A stretch of 64,000 nt of DNA, from positions 1 through 64,000 of the forward strand of contig NZ_JBHYXZ010000019.1 in assembly GCF_042752395.1 (NCBI RefSeq), written 5' to 3'. The translations under genes and the position numbers were made by a program. A model generated the notes under the pieces. That model was not told the DNA's origin and made no database searches. It saw nothing but the letters and a program-made list of their open reading frames with translations. The stretch's first letter is position 1. Every line of letters begins with the position of its first letter. This document shows, one piece after another, positions 8,387-16,960 of this stretch. The DNA comes from Actinosynnema sp042752395 (lineage in GTDB: Bacteria; Actinomycetota; Actinomycetes; Mycobacteriales; Pseudonocardiaceae).

Positions 8387-11323
8387 ATGAGGTACCGCAC
8401 CAGAGCGGGACGGTTGCGCACCGGTCCGCTCGCGCTGATAGCCGCGGCGGCGACCGCCGCGGGTGTTATGCCGTTCGTCGCGCCGGTGGCGAACGCGGCC
8501 GTGGCGTGCACGGTCAACTACCAGGTCACGAGCCAGTGGCAGGGTGGCTTCGGCGCCAACGTGTCGATCCGCAACGAGGGTGACGCGGTCAACAACTGGC
8601 GCCTCACGTGGACCTTCCCGGACGGCCAGCGCGTGCAGCAGGGCTGGAACGGCACGTTCAGCCAGAGCGGCAGCGCGGTGACCGTGGCGGCCCCGAGCTG
8701 GTCGCCCAACCTGGGCACCGGCGCGACCGTCACGCCCGGCTTCAACGGCTCGTGGAGCGGCCAGAACCGGCCGCCGACGGACTTCGCGCTCAACGGCACC
8801 CGCTGCACGGGCCCGAACGTCAACGTCAACCCGACGGTGTCGCTGACCTCGCCGACGCCCGCGCAGACGTTCCAGTCCGGCCAGGCGATCCCGCTGGCGG
8901 CCACCGCGACCGACAGCGACGGCACCGTCGCCAAGGTCGAGTTCCTGGCCGACGGCGTCGTCGTCGCGACCGACACCTCGGCCCCGTACACGGGTTCGTG
9001 GACCGGCGCGACCGTGGGTGAGCACGCGATCGTGGCCCGCGCCACGGACGACAAGGGCGGCATCGGCAACTCCAGCATCGCGAGCATCAGGGTCATCGCG
9101 GGCCAGGCGATCCAGGCCAGCCCGGCGTCGCTGACCGTGCGGCAGGGCGCCACCGCCACCTTCGGCGTCTCGCTGGCCACCGCGCCGACCTCGAACGTGA
9201 CGGTCAGCGTGGCCCGCTCGGCCGGCAGCACCGACCTCACGGCCGCTCCGACGACGCTGACGTTCACCCCGACCAACTGGTCGACCAAGCAGAACGTCAC
9301 GGTCACCTCGGCGGCCAACGGCGGCACGCTCGCCACGGCCACCTTCACCGCGAGCGCCACCGGCGCGGCGTCGGCGTCGGTCGAGGTCCGCGAGACCAGC
9401 GCCGACACCTCGCCGTTCGAGCAGGAGTTCCTGGACCTCTACGCCAAGATCAACGACCCGGCGAGCGGCTACTTCCGCACCTTCTCCGACGGGCTGAAGG
9501 TGCCGTACCACTCGATCGAGACGCTGATGGTCGAGGCGCCGGACCACGGTCACCAGACCACGTCCGAGGCGTTCAGCTACTACCTGTGGCTCGAGGCCAG
9601 CTACGGCAAGATCGTGGGCGACTGGGCGCCGTTCAAGAAGGCCTGGGCGTCGATGGAGAAGTACATCATCCCGGCCCGGGCGGACCAGCCGACCAACGAC
9701 AAGTACGACGCGTCCAAGCCCGCGACGTACGCCCCCGAGCACCCGCGGATGGACCAGTACCCGTCGCAGCTCGACTCGAACGTGCCGGTCGGCCGTGACC
9801 CGATCGCGGCCGAGCTGAAGTCCGCGTACGGCACCAGCGACATCTACGGCATGCACTGGCTGCTCGACGTCGACAACACCTACGGCTTCGGCCGGTGCGG
9901 CGACGAGTCCGACGCGGCGCCCGCGTACATCAACACCTACCAGCGCGGTTCGTCCGAGTCGGTGTGGGAGACCATCCCGCAGCCGTCCTGCGACACGTTC
10001 GCGCACGGTGGCCCCAACGGCTTCCTCGACCTGTTCACCAAGGACGCCAGCTACGCCAAGCAGTGGAAGTACACCAACGCCCCGGACGCCGACGCGCGTG
10101 CGGTGCAGGTGGCCATGCTGGCGAACGAGTGGGCGACCGAGCAGGGCAAGGCGAGCGAGATCTCGTCGGAGCTGGAGAAGGCCGCCAAGATGGGCGACTA
10201 CCTCCGCTACGCCATGTTCGACAAGTACTTCAAGAAGATCGGCAACTGCACCAGCCCCAACTGCGCGGCCGGTACCGGCAAGGACAGCGCGCACTACCTG
10301 ATGTCCTGGTACTACGCGTGGGGTGGCGCGACCGACACGTCGGCCGGCTGGGCGTGGCGCATCGGTGACGGCGCGTCGCACCAGGGCTACCAGAACCCGC
10401 TGGCGGCCTACGCGCTGGCGAACGTGCCGGCCCTGAAGCCGAAGTCCGCGACCGGCCAGCAGGACTGGGCCACGTCGATGACCCGGCAGCTCGAGCTGCT
10501 CCAGTGGCTGCAGTCCGCCGACGGCGCCATCGCCGGTGGCGTGACGAACAGCTGGGAGGGCCAGTACGCCGCGCCGCCGTCGGGCACGCCGACCTTCTAC
10601 GGCATGTTCTACGACGCCCACCCGGTGTGGCGCGACCCGCCGTCGAACCGCTGGTTCGGCTTCCAGGCGTGGCAGATGGAGCGCACCGCCGCCCTGTACG
10701 AGAAGACGGGCAACGCGGCGGCCAAGAAGATCCTCGACAAGTGGGTCCCCTGGGCCATCGCGAACACCACGGTCGGCGCCAACGGCCAGTTCCAGATCCC
10801 CTCGGACCTGGAGTGGACCGGCGCGCCGGACACCTGGAACGCCTCGAACCCGGGTTCCAACGCGAACCTGCGCGTCCGCGTGCTCAACTTCAGCCAGGAC
10901 GTCGGCATCGCCGCGTCCTACGCCAAGACCCTCCTCAACTACGCGGCCAAGTCGGGCAACGCCCAGGCGAAGACCGTCGGCGAGGGCCTCTTGACGGCGC
11001 TGCTGGCGCACAAGGACGACAAGGGCATCGCGGTGCCGGAGGAGCGCAAGGACTACAACCGCTTCGACGACGTCTACAACACGTCGACGCGTGAGGGTCC
11101 GTACGTGCCTTCGGGCTGGTCGGGCACCATGCCCAACGGCGACCAGATCAAGCCCGGCGTGTCCTTCGTGGACATCCGCTCGATGTTCAAGCAGGACAAG
11201 GACTGGCCGAAGGTCCAGGCGTACCTGGACGGCGGCCCCGCGCCGACCTTCACCTACCACCGGTTCTGGGCGCAGGCTGAGATCGCCACGGCGTTCCAGC
11301 TGCACGTGGAGCTGTTCGGGTAG
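8387..11323 (+). CDS. cel48A: Secreted CBM2-Ig-GH48 processive cellobiohydrolase
   Basis: A 978-residue exported GH48 enzyme (reducing-end exocellulase). Order: signal peptide (about 1-38), CBM2 (41-144), an Ig-like beta domain of the AQTFQSGQAIPLAATATDSDG type (about 147-240), a second beta domain (about 242-340) and the GH48 catalytic domain (about 343-978), with acid candidate E394 in TTSEAFSYYLWLEA. GH48 enzymes work in synergy with GH9 and GH6 enzymes, all encoded nearby. The start ATG follows AGGAGGAGGA. No CelR-type operator lies in the 118-bp gap upstream, so it is probably transcribed with GH9 through the intervening hairpin. A strong terminator follows the stop. Confidence 0.94.
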   Translation: MRYRTRAGRLRTGPLALIAAAATAAGVMPFVAPVANAAVACTVNYQVTSQWQGGFGANVSIRNEGDAVNNWRLTWTFPDGQRVQQGWNGTFSQSGSAVTVAAPSWSPNLGTGATVTPGFNGSWSGQNRPPTDFALNGTRCTGPNVNVNPTVSLTSPTPAQTFQSGQAIPLAATATDSDGTVAKVEFLADGVVVATDTSAPYTGSWTGATVGEHAIVARATDDKGGIGNSSIASIRVIAGQAIQASPASLTVRQGATATFGVSLATAPTSNVTVSVARSAGSTDLTAAPTTLTFTPTNWSTKQNVTVTSAANGGTLATATFTASATGAASASVEVRETSADTSPFEQEFLDLYAKINDPASGYFRTFSDGLKVPYHSIETLMVEAPDHGHQTTSEAFSYYLWLEASYGKIVGDWAPFKKAWASMEKYIIPARADQPTNDKYDASKPATYAPEHPRMDQYPSQLDSNVPVGRDPIAAELKSAYGTSDIYGMHWLLDVDNTYGFGRCGDESDAAPAYINTYQRGSSESVWETIPQPSCDTFAHGGPNGFLDLFTKDASYAKQWKYTNAPDADARAVQVAMLANEWATEQGKASEISSELEKAAKMGDYLRYAMFDKYFKKIGNCTSPNCAAGTGKDSAHYLMSWYYAWGGATDTSAGWAWRIGDGASHQGYQNPLAAYALANVPALKPKSATGQQDWATSMTRQLELLQWLQSADGAIAGGVTNSWEGQYAAPPSGTPTFYGMFYDAHPVWRDPPSNRWFGFQAWQMERTAALYEKTGNAAAKKILDKWVPWAIANTTVGANGQFQIPSDLEWTGAPDTWNASNPGSNANLRVRVLNFSQDVGIAASYAKTLLNYAAKSGNAQAKTVGEGLLTALLAHKDDKGIAVPEERKDYNRFDDVYNTSTREGPYVPSGWSGTMPNGDQIKPGVSFVDIRSMFKQDKDWPKVQAYLDGGPAPTFTYHRFWAQAEIATAFQLHVELFG

Positions 11324-11342
11324 ACCCGCGAAGGTCGCCGGC

Positions 11343-11370
11343 ACCCCCCTCACGACGTGGTGAGGGGGGT
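11343..11370 (+). terminator. Terminator after GH48
   Basis: A perfect 11-bp stem (ACCCCCCTCAC with GTGAGGGGGGT) and a 6-nt loop, 20 nt after the GH48 stop. It lacks a long T-run, as is usual in high-GC actinobacteria. Confidence 0.8.
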
Positions 11371-11398
11371 GTTCGGCGTGTCGTGCAACGTCTCAAAT

Positions 11399-11414
11399 GT
11401 CGAATGCGTTCGAC
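11399..11414. promoter_or_regulatory. LacI-type operator candidate 1 (TCGAA-N4-TTCGA)
   Basis: GTCGAATGCGTTCGAC, with symmetric TCGAA/TTCGA half-sites 4 bp apart, about 180 bp upstream of the GH3 start and just after the GH48 terminator. It shares half-sites and spacing with the sites at 11531-11544 and 15164-15177. Confidence 0.5.
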
Positions 11415-11530
11415 GCCCCAACGCCGATGAAACAACCGTGAAACTTCGGTGTTGACTCGGGTGAGAGAGCTGTGCCACATTTCTGGCACCCCACCTGCTG
11501 GCCCCCCGGTCGGCGACGATTTCGCAGCGA

Positions 11531-11544
11531 TCGAAACGATTCGA
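11531..11544. promoter_or_regulatory. LacI-type operator candidate 2 (TCGAAACGATTCGA)
   Basis: The half-sites are symmetric and flanked by A and T, giving ATCGAAACGATTCGAT. It lies 49 bp upstream of the preferred GH3 start. It probably binds the LacI regulator encoded two genes into the same operon. Confidence 0.7.
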
Positions 11545-11561
11545 TTCAGTGAGCTGCAGGT

Positions 11562-11574
11562 TCGAACAATTCGA
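11562..11574. promoter_or_regulatory. Possible third operator half-site pair (TCGAA-N3-TTCGA)
   Basis: TCGAACAATTCGA has the same half-sites with 3 bp between them, 19 bp before the GTG at 11594. It would lie inside the coding region if the GTG at 11549 were used, which is one more reason to prefer 11594. Confidence 0.4.
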
Positions 11575-11593
11575 CGACCGCGAGAGGTGTGCC

Positions 11594-14122
11594 GTGGCCC
11601 CGTTGCCGTTCCGCGACCCGGGTCTGCCGGTCGAGGACAGGGTGACCGACCTGCTCGGCAGGTTGACCGACGAGGAGAAGGTCGCGCTGCTGCACCAGCA
11701 CCAGCCGGCCGTGCCGAGACTGGGCCTGGCCGGGTTCCACACCGGCATGGAGGCGTTGCACGGCGTCGCGTGGCTCGGGCCCGCCACGGTGTTCCCGCAG
11801 GCGATCGGCCTGGCGTCCTCGTGGGACACCGGCCTGGTGCGGCGGGTCGGCGAGGCGACGGGCGTGGAGGCGCGCGGTTTCCACCACCGCGACCCGGTGA
11901 AGCACGGCCTCAACGTGTGGGCGCCGGTGGTGAACCCGTTGCGGGACCCGCGTTGGGGCCGCAACGAGGAGGGCTACTCGGAGGACCCGACGCTCACCGC
12001 GGCGATGGGCACGGCGTACGCGAGCGGCCTGCGCGGCGACCACCCCCGCTTCCTGCGGACCGCGCCGACGCTGAAGCACTTCCTGGGCTACAACAACGAG
12101 GACGACCGCTGCGTCACGTCGTCGGACCTGCGGCCGCGGGTGCTGCACGAGTACGAGCTGCCGTGCTTCCGCGGTCCGGTCGAGGCGGGCGCGGCGGTGG
12201 CCGTGATGCCGTCGTACAACCTGGTGAACGGCCGGCCGGCGCACCTGAGCCCGTTGCTGGAGCAGGAGGTGCAGACGTGGTCGCCGGACGGGGTCGCGGT
12301 GGTCAGCGACGCCTACGCGCCGTCCAACGTGGCCGGGTTGCAGGCGTACCTGCCCACCCAGGCCGAGGCCCACGCCGCGCTGCTCCACGCGGGCCTGCAC
12401 AGCTTCACCGACCAGGACGACGACCCGACGCTGCTGATCGAGAGCGTGACCACGGCGATCAAGGACGGCCTGCTGGACCAGGAGGTGGTGGACCGGGCCG
12501 TCGGCCGGGTGCTGGCGCTGCGGTTCCGGCTCGGCGAGTTCGACCCGCCGGAGGACAACCCGTACGCGGCCATCACCTCCGACGTGATCGGCACGCACGG
12601 CGAGCTGGCGCTGGAAGCCGCACGGCAGGCCGTCGTGCTGCTGCGCAACGAGTCGGCGCTGCCGCTGACCGCGGGCGCCGCGCTGGCCGTGATCGGCACG
12701 CACGCCGACACCCTGTTCGAGGACTGGTACAGCGGCACGCTGCCGTACCAGGTGACCGTCCGCCGTGGACTGGAGGAGTTCGCCCCCGTCACCTTCGTGG
12801 AGGGCGTCGACCGGATCGCGCTGCGCGCGGCGGACGGCCGCTACCTCGGGGTGCGCGGCGGCGTCGTGGGGCTGGGCGAGCGGGCGTTGTTCGACCGCTT
12901 CGACTGGGGCGACGGCGTGTGGACGCTGCGCGACGTGGGCTCGCGGCGCTTCCTGGGCGTGGCCGAGGACGGCTCGCTGGTCGCCACGGCCGCCATGCCG
13001 GGCGGCTGGGACGTGCGCGAGCTGTTCGAGCCCCGGCTGACCGACGCGGGCGTGGTGCTGCGCAACAAGGTGCAGGAGACCGACACCGGGCCGTTCGAGG
13101 TGGAGCGGGTCGTGGACGGCCTCGCGGCCGCGGCCGAGGCGGCGGCCCGGGCGGACGTCGCCGTGCTGGTGCTGGGCAACGACCCGCACGTCAACGGCCG
13201 GGAGACGCAGGACCGCACCACGCTGCGCCTGCCCTCGCTGGACCTGGTGCGGGCGGTCCGCGAGGCCAACCCGAACACGGTGCTGGTGCTGGTGAGCAGC
13301 TACCCGTACGCGCTGGACGGCGAGGAGGAGCACCTGCCCGCGATCGTGTGGACCGCGCACGGCGGGCAGGAGCAGGGCCGCGCGGTGGCGGAGGCGTTGT
13401 TCGGCGCGTACTCCCCGTCGGGCAAGCTGACCCAGACCTGGTACCGCGGCGACGACGACCTGCCGGACATCTTCGACTACGACATCATCCGCGCGGGCAG
13501 CACGTACCTGTACTTCACCGGCGAACCGCTGTTCCCGTTCGGCCACGGCCTGTCCTACACCACGTTCGAGTACTCGGCGCTGGAGTGGGCCGACGGGGTG
13601 GCGCGGCTGTCGGTCACCAACACCGGCGCGGTGGCGGGCGCGGAGGTGGTGCAGCTCTACTCGTCCGCGCTCGACTCGCGGGTGCGCCAGCCGGTGCGCA
13701 GGCTCCAATCGTTCGACCGGGTCCACCTCGCGCCCGGCGAGACCACGGTGGTGGAGCTGCGCGCGGACCGGCTGTGGCACTGGGACGTGATCACCCGGCG
13801 CCGCGTGGTGGAGGCGGGGCGGTACGAGCTGTGCGCCGGCTCGTCGTCGCGCGACATCCGGGCGCGGCTGGTGGTGGACGTGCCGGGGGAGCGCATCGGA
13901 CCGCGCACCGGCGCGCTGCCCGCCCTGGACTTCGACGACTGCGACGGCGTGCGGCTGGTGGACGACGAGGTCGTGTTCACCCGGGCCGGCGCCTGGATCG
14001 CGTTCCACGACGTGACGCCGGGGTCGCGGTCCGCGCCGCCGGGCACCCGGCTCTCGGTCGACGGCACGTCCGTCGTGCTCACCGCCGAGACCGCCGGCGT
14101 CCGGGTGCGGGAGGTGGGCTGA
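11594..14122 (+). CDS. GH3 glycosidase with inserted fascin-like domain
   Basis: An 842-residue cytoplasmic GH3 enzyme (no signal peptide), probably a beta-glucosidase or beta-xylosidase acting on imported oligosaccharides. Landmarks: GMEALHGVAW, the KHFLGYNNEDDR region, nucleophile D239 in VVSDAY, and an ILDV-like C-terminal domain ending in a fibronectin-type region (FGHGLSYTTFEYS). About residues 405-500 interrupt the usual fold with a beta-trefoil/fascin-like insert (ADGRYLGVRGG, GSRRFLGVAEDGSLVA). The GTG at 11594 follows GAGAGG at 7 nt; an upstream GTG at 11549 would overlap operator sequence and lacks a good ribosome site. It is the first gene of an operon, 1 nt before the LacI gene. 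Confidence 0.88.
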   Translation: MAPLPFRDPGLPVEDRVTDLLGRLTDEEKVALLHQHQPAVPRLGLAGFHTGMEALHGVAWLGPATVFPQAIGLASSWDTGLVRRVGEATGVEARGFHHRDPVKHGLNVWAPVVNPLRDPRWGRNEEGYSEDPTLTAAMGTAYASGLRGDHPRFLRTAPTLKHFLGYNNEDDRCVTSSDLRPRVLHEYELPCFRGPVEAGAAVAVMPSYNLVNGRPAHLSPLLEQEVQTWSPDGVAVVSDAYAPSNVAGLQAYLPTQAEAHAALLHAGLHSFTDQDDDPTLLIESVTTAIKDGLLDQEVVDRAVGRVLALRFRLGEFDPPEDNPYAAITSDVIGTHGELALEAARQAVVLLRNESALPLTAGAALAVIGTHADTLFEDWYSGTLPYQVTVRRGLEEFAPVTFVEGVDRIALRAADGRYLGVRGGVVGLGERALFDRFDWGDGVWTLRDVGSRRFLGVAEDGSLVATAAMPGGWDVRELFEPRLTDAGVVLRNKVQETDTGPFEVERVVDGLAAAAEAAARADVAVLVLGNDPHVNGRETQDRTTLRLPSLDLVRAVREANPNTVLVLVSSYPYALDGEEEHLPAIVWTAHGGQEQGRAVAEALFGAYSPSGKLTQTWYRGDDDLPDIFDYDIIRAGSTYLYFTGEPLFPFGHGLSYTTFEYSALEWADGVARLSVTNTGAVAGAEVVQLYSSALDSRVRQPVRRLQSFDRVHLAPGETTVVELRADRLWHWDVITRRRVVEAGRYELCAGSSSRDIRARLVVDVPGERIGPRTGALPALDFDDCDGVRLVDDEVVFTRAGAWIAFHDVTPGSRSAPPGTRLSVDGTSVVLTAETAGVRVREVG

Positions 14123-14123
14123 G

Positions 14124-15122
14124 GTGGTCACCATCGCCGACGTCGCCCGGCACGCCGGGGTCGCCCCCAGCACCGTGTCGTACGTGCTCACCGGCCGCCG
14201 CTCGATCTCCTCGGCCACCAAGGCCCGGGTCGAGGCGAGCGTGCGGGCCCTGGGCTACCACCCGCACGCGGGAGCCCGCTCGCTGGCCAGCAACCGCGCC
14301 AACGTGCTGGCGCTGGTGCTGCCGATGCGCGAGGGCATGCACATGCCCGTGCTGATGCAGTTCGTCGTCGCGGTCGCCAACGCGGCCCGCCGGCACGACC
14401 ACGACGTGCTGCTGGTGACCGCCGACCAGGGCGCGGCGGGCCTGCGCCGGGTCGCGGGCAGCGCGCAGGTCGACGGGCTGCTCGTGATGGACGTGGAGAT
14501 GCACGACGAGCGCGTGCCCGTGCTGCGCGAGCTGGACCGCCCGTCGGTGCTGATCGGCTTCCCCGCCGACGCGGCCGGGCTGACGTGCGTGGACCTGGAC
14601 TTCGCCGAGGCGGGCTCGCGGTGCGTGGACCACCTGGCCGACCTCGGGCACACCTACGTGGCGCTGGTCGGCGCGCCCCGCGCGGTCTACCAGCGCGACA
14701 CCGGTTTCGCGCACCGCACGATGGCCGGGTTCAGCGCGGCGGCCATGCGGCGCGGCGTGTCGTCCACGACCCTGCCCACCGAGACCGACCACGAGTCGGT
14801 CCGGGTGGCGATCACCGGCCTGCTGGAGCGCCACCCCGCGGTGACCGGCCTGGTGGTGCACAACGAGGCCGCGCTGCCGTCCGTGGTCGAGGTGCTGCGG
14901 TCGCTGGGCCGCAAGGTGCCCGACGACGTCGCGGTGGTCGCGATCTGCCCCGACGACCAGGCCGAGCGGCTCATGCCGCCGCTGACCTCGGTCGCCGTGC
15001 CGGCCGAGCAGTTGGGCCACCACGCGGTCGCGCTGCTGATGGCGAAGCTCGACCGGTCCCCGACACCTCCGCTGACGCTGCTGCCGCCCCGGCTGACCGA
15101 ACGGGCCAGCACCACCCGCTGA
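14124..15122 (+). CDS. LacI-family transcriptional regulator of the GH3/ABC/GH42 locus
   Basis: A full-length 332-residue LacI/GalR regulator. The N-terminal helix-turn-helix TIADVARHAGVAPSTVSYVL and hinge helix ARSLAS are complete, followed by a periplasmic-binding-like sugar domain. The recognition-helix type PSTVSYVL is one I associate with TCGAAGCGCTTCGA-like operators rather than CelR sites; that is inference. It starts with GTG 1 nt after the GH3 stop, and the matching operators lie before the GH3 gene and right after its own 3' end (15164-15177). It probably represses the locus in the absence of an oligosaccharide inducer and may also regulate itself. Confidence 0.88.
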   Translation: MVTIADVARHAGVAPSTVSYVLTGRRSISSATKARVEASVRALGYHPHAGARSLASNRANVLALVLPMREGMHMPVLMQFVVAVANAARRHDHDVLLVTADQGAAGLRRVAGSAQVDGLLVMDVEMHDERVPVLRELDRPSVLIGFPADAAGLTCVDLDFAEAGSRCVDHLADLGHTYVALVGAPRAVYQRDTGFAHRTMAGFSAAAMRRGVSSTTLPTETDHESVRVAITGLLERHPAVTGLVVHNEAALPSVVEVLRSLGRKVPDDVAVVAICPDDQAERLMPPLTSVAVPAEQLGHHAVALLMAKLDRSPTPPLTLLPPRLTERASTTR

Positions 15123-15163
15123 GCACCGCGCCCGTCCGCGCCGGCGCGGACCCACGCGTCGTT

Positions 15164-15177
15164 TCGAAGCGCTTCGA
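15164..15177. promoter_or_regulatory. Perfect LacI-type operator (TCGAAGCGCTTCGA)
   Basis: A perfect 14-bp palindrome 42 bp after the LacI stop, preceding the GH31 relic and the ABC transporter genes. It shares TCGAA/TTCGA half-sites and 4-bp spacing with 11399-11414 and 11531-11544, so the locus has two regulated transcription entry points. Confidence 0.8.
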
Positions 15178-15198
15178 CGTACCCGAGGAGGAACACCG

Positions 15199-15315
15199 AT
15201 GGGTTCGCGGGAGATGACCGGTGGCCTCGACCGGCGGGACGTCCGCGCCGGGGCGGGCGCGGCGCCGCTCGACCACATCCCCCTCTTCGTGCGCGAGGGC
15301 GCACAACTTCCCTGA
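15199..15315 (+). pseudogene. Relic of a GH31 glycosidase (alpha-xylosidase type), internally deleted
   Basis: A 38-codon frame begins with ATG behind a good ribosome site (GAGGAGGAACACCG) and ends with PLDHIPLFVREGAQLP. That tail matches the conserved end of the GH31 catalytic region (typically PLD-IP-FVR-G---P). The first 20 codons (rich in Gly, Ala, Arg) do not look like GH31. The simplest reading is that a GH31 gene with its own promoter and operator was deleted internally, leaving its start and a short C-terminal piece. An intact small peptide gene is the alternative. Confidence 0.6.
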
Positions 15316-15340
15316 TCCGACACAAAGGGGCGTTTCTCCG

Positions 15341-16960
15341 ATGATTCTCAACCGCAGGGGCTTCCTGACCTTCACGGCGGCAGCCGGCGGCACACTGCTG
15401 GTGGGGTGCGGCGGTCCGGCCACGCAGCACACCGGCTCCGCGCTCGGCGAGGACGCGCTGGCCAAGGTGCTGCCGTCCTACCACCCGGTGGAGTACGCGA
15501 AGCCGGACCTGCCCGGCGTGAACGGCTCGCTGGCGGGCTACCTGAAGTTCCCGACCAACCTGGTGGACGCGGTCAAGGACAAGGTGCTCAACGGCGGCGA
15601 GGTCACCGCGATGACGCCGGCGTTCTGGCCGCTGCCGCCCGGCCTGGGGGAGAACTCCTACTGGGACGCGGTCAACCAGCGCATCGGCGGCACGGTCAAG
15701 TTCGAGCAGGTGCAGGGCCAGGACTACCAGGCCAAGCTCGGCGCGATGGTGGCGGCCAAGCAGGTGCCCGAGATCACCGTGATGCCGACGTTCACCATCC
15801 CGCCGCGGTTCAGCGAGGGCGTCGGCCAGGTGTTCGCCGACCTCACCGACATCCTCAGCGGCGACAAGATCAAGGACTACCCGCTGCTCGCGAACATCCC
15901 CTCCGAGTCGTGGCACGCCTGCGTCTACGGCGGCCGGCTCTACGGCGTGCCGTTCCAGGGCGAGATGTTCCCCGAGACCATCATGTACCGGCGCGACATC
16001 ATCGAGTCGCTCGGCGGGCAGGCGCCCAAGAACATCGACGAGTTCTTCCAGCTCTGCAAGAAGATCAACGACCCGGGCGCGAACCGGTGGGCCGTCGGCG
16101 ACGTCTTCCGGTCCATGGTCCGGGTCTTCGGCGACCCCGGCGACTGGCACCGCGACCCGTCCGGCAAGGTGGTCAACAAGCTGGAGACGGACGCGTACAA
16201 GGAAGCCGTCAAGTTCACCCGCTCGCTGTTCGAGGCGGGGTTCGTGCACCCGAACATCGTGGCCGGCAGCAACACCGGCGTCAACGAGCTGTTCGAGGGC
16301 GGCCAGATGCTGATCCACCTGGCGGGCATGGGCTTCTGGGGCGAGGCGGTCCGGCGCCAGCGGCCGGCCAACCCGCAGTTCGGCCTGGAGGCCATGCCGC
16401 TGTTCGCGCACGACGGCGGCAAGCCCCGCTACGTCGTGACCGCGCCGACCGCGATGGTCACGCTGTTCCGCAAGGACCTCTCGCCCGACCGGATCAAGGA
16501 GTTGCTGCGGCTCGCGAACTTCGTCGCCGCGCCGGTCGGCACCACCGAGCACTTCCTGATCAACTACGGCGTCGAGGGCAAGCACAGCACCCGCGACGCC
16601 AACGGCGCGCCCGGCCTGAACGAGCTGGGCCGCAAGGAGGTCACGCTCACCTACGGCTTCATGTCGCGGGCGCCGGAGGCCATCATCGACGCCCAGTACC
16701 CCGACTTCGTCAAGGCCAAGCACGCCTGGTTCGTGGACGCCTACGAGCACCAGGTGCGGCCGCCCACGTTCGGCCTGCGCATCGAGGAGCCCGCGGAGTT
16801 CTCCAAGCTGCCCAAGGAGTTCGAGGACCGGACGGCCGACATCCTGCGCGGTCGCCGGCCGGTGTCCGACGTCGACAAGCTCGCCGAGGACTGGCGCAAG
16901 GCGGGCGGCGACGAGCTGCGCGAGTTCTACGACAAGGCCCTCTCCGATGCCGGGCGCTGA
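15341..16960 (+). CDS. ABC transporter substrate-binding lipoprotein (large LplA-like)
   Basis: A 539-residue extracellular sugar-binding lipoprotein. The N-terminus has a twin-arginine motif (NRRGFLTF) followed by a lipobox LLVGC with C23 as the lipidated residue, so export is probably by Tat. The length is well above the usual 420-450 residues and fits the LplA/YtcQ group that pairs with LplB/LplC permeases and binds larger oligosaccharides or glycan fragments. Its stop overlaps the first permease by 14 nt. No ATPase gene is linked; a shared MsiK-type ATPase elsewhere is the usual solution in actinobacteria. Confidence 0.9.
   Translation: MILNRRGFLTFTAAAGGTLLVGCGGPATQHTGSALGEDALAKVLPSYHPVEYAKPDLPGVNGSLAGYLKFPTNLVDAVKDKVLNGGEVTAMTPAFWPLPPGLGENSYWDAVNQRIGGTVKFEQVQGQDYQAKLGAMVAAKQVPEITVMPTFTIPPRFSEGVGQVFADLTDILSGDKIKDYPLLANIPSESWHACVYGGRLYGVPFQGEMFPETIMYRRDIIESLGGQAPKNIDEFFQLCKKINDPGANRWAVGDVFRSMVRVFGDPGDWHRDPSGKVVNKLETDAYKEAVKFTRSLFEAGFVHPNIVAGSNTGVNELFEGGQMLIHLAGMGFWGEAVRRQRPANPQFGLEAMPLFAHDGGKPRYVVTAPTAMVTLFRKDLSPDRIKELLRLANFVAAPVGTTEHFLINYGVEGKHSTRDANGAPGLNELGRKEVTLTYGFMSRAPEAIIDAQYPDFVKAKHAWFVDAYEHQVRPPTFGLRIEEPAEFSKLPKEFEDRTADILRGRRPVSDVDKLAEDWRKAGGDELREFYDKALSDAGR

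Noticed and set aside
14124..15122. The local LacI gene as the CelR that binds TGGGAGCGCTCCCA
   Set aside because: Not excluded, but no CelR-type box lies near it, and its flanking sites are of the TCGAA-N4-TTCGA class.
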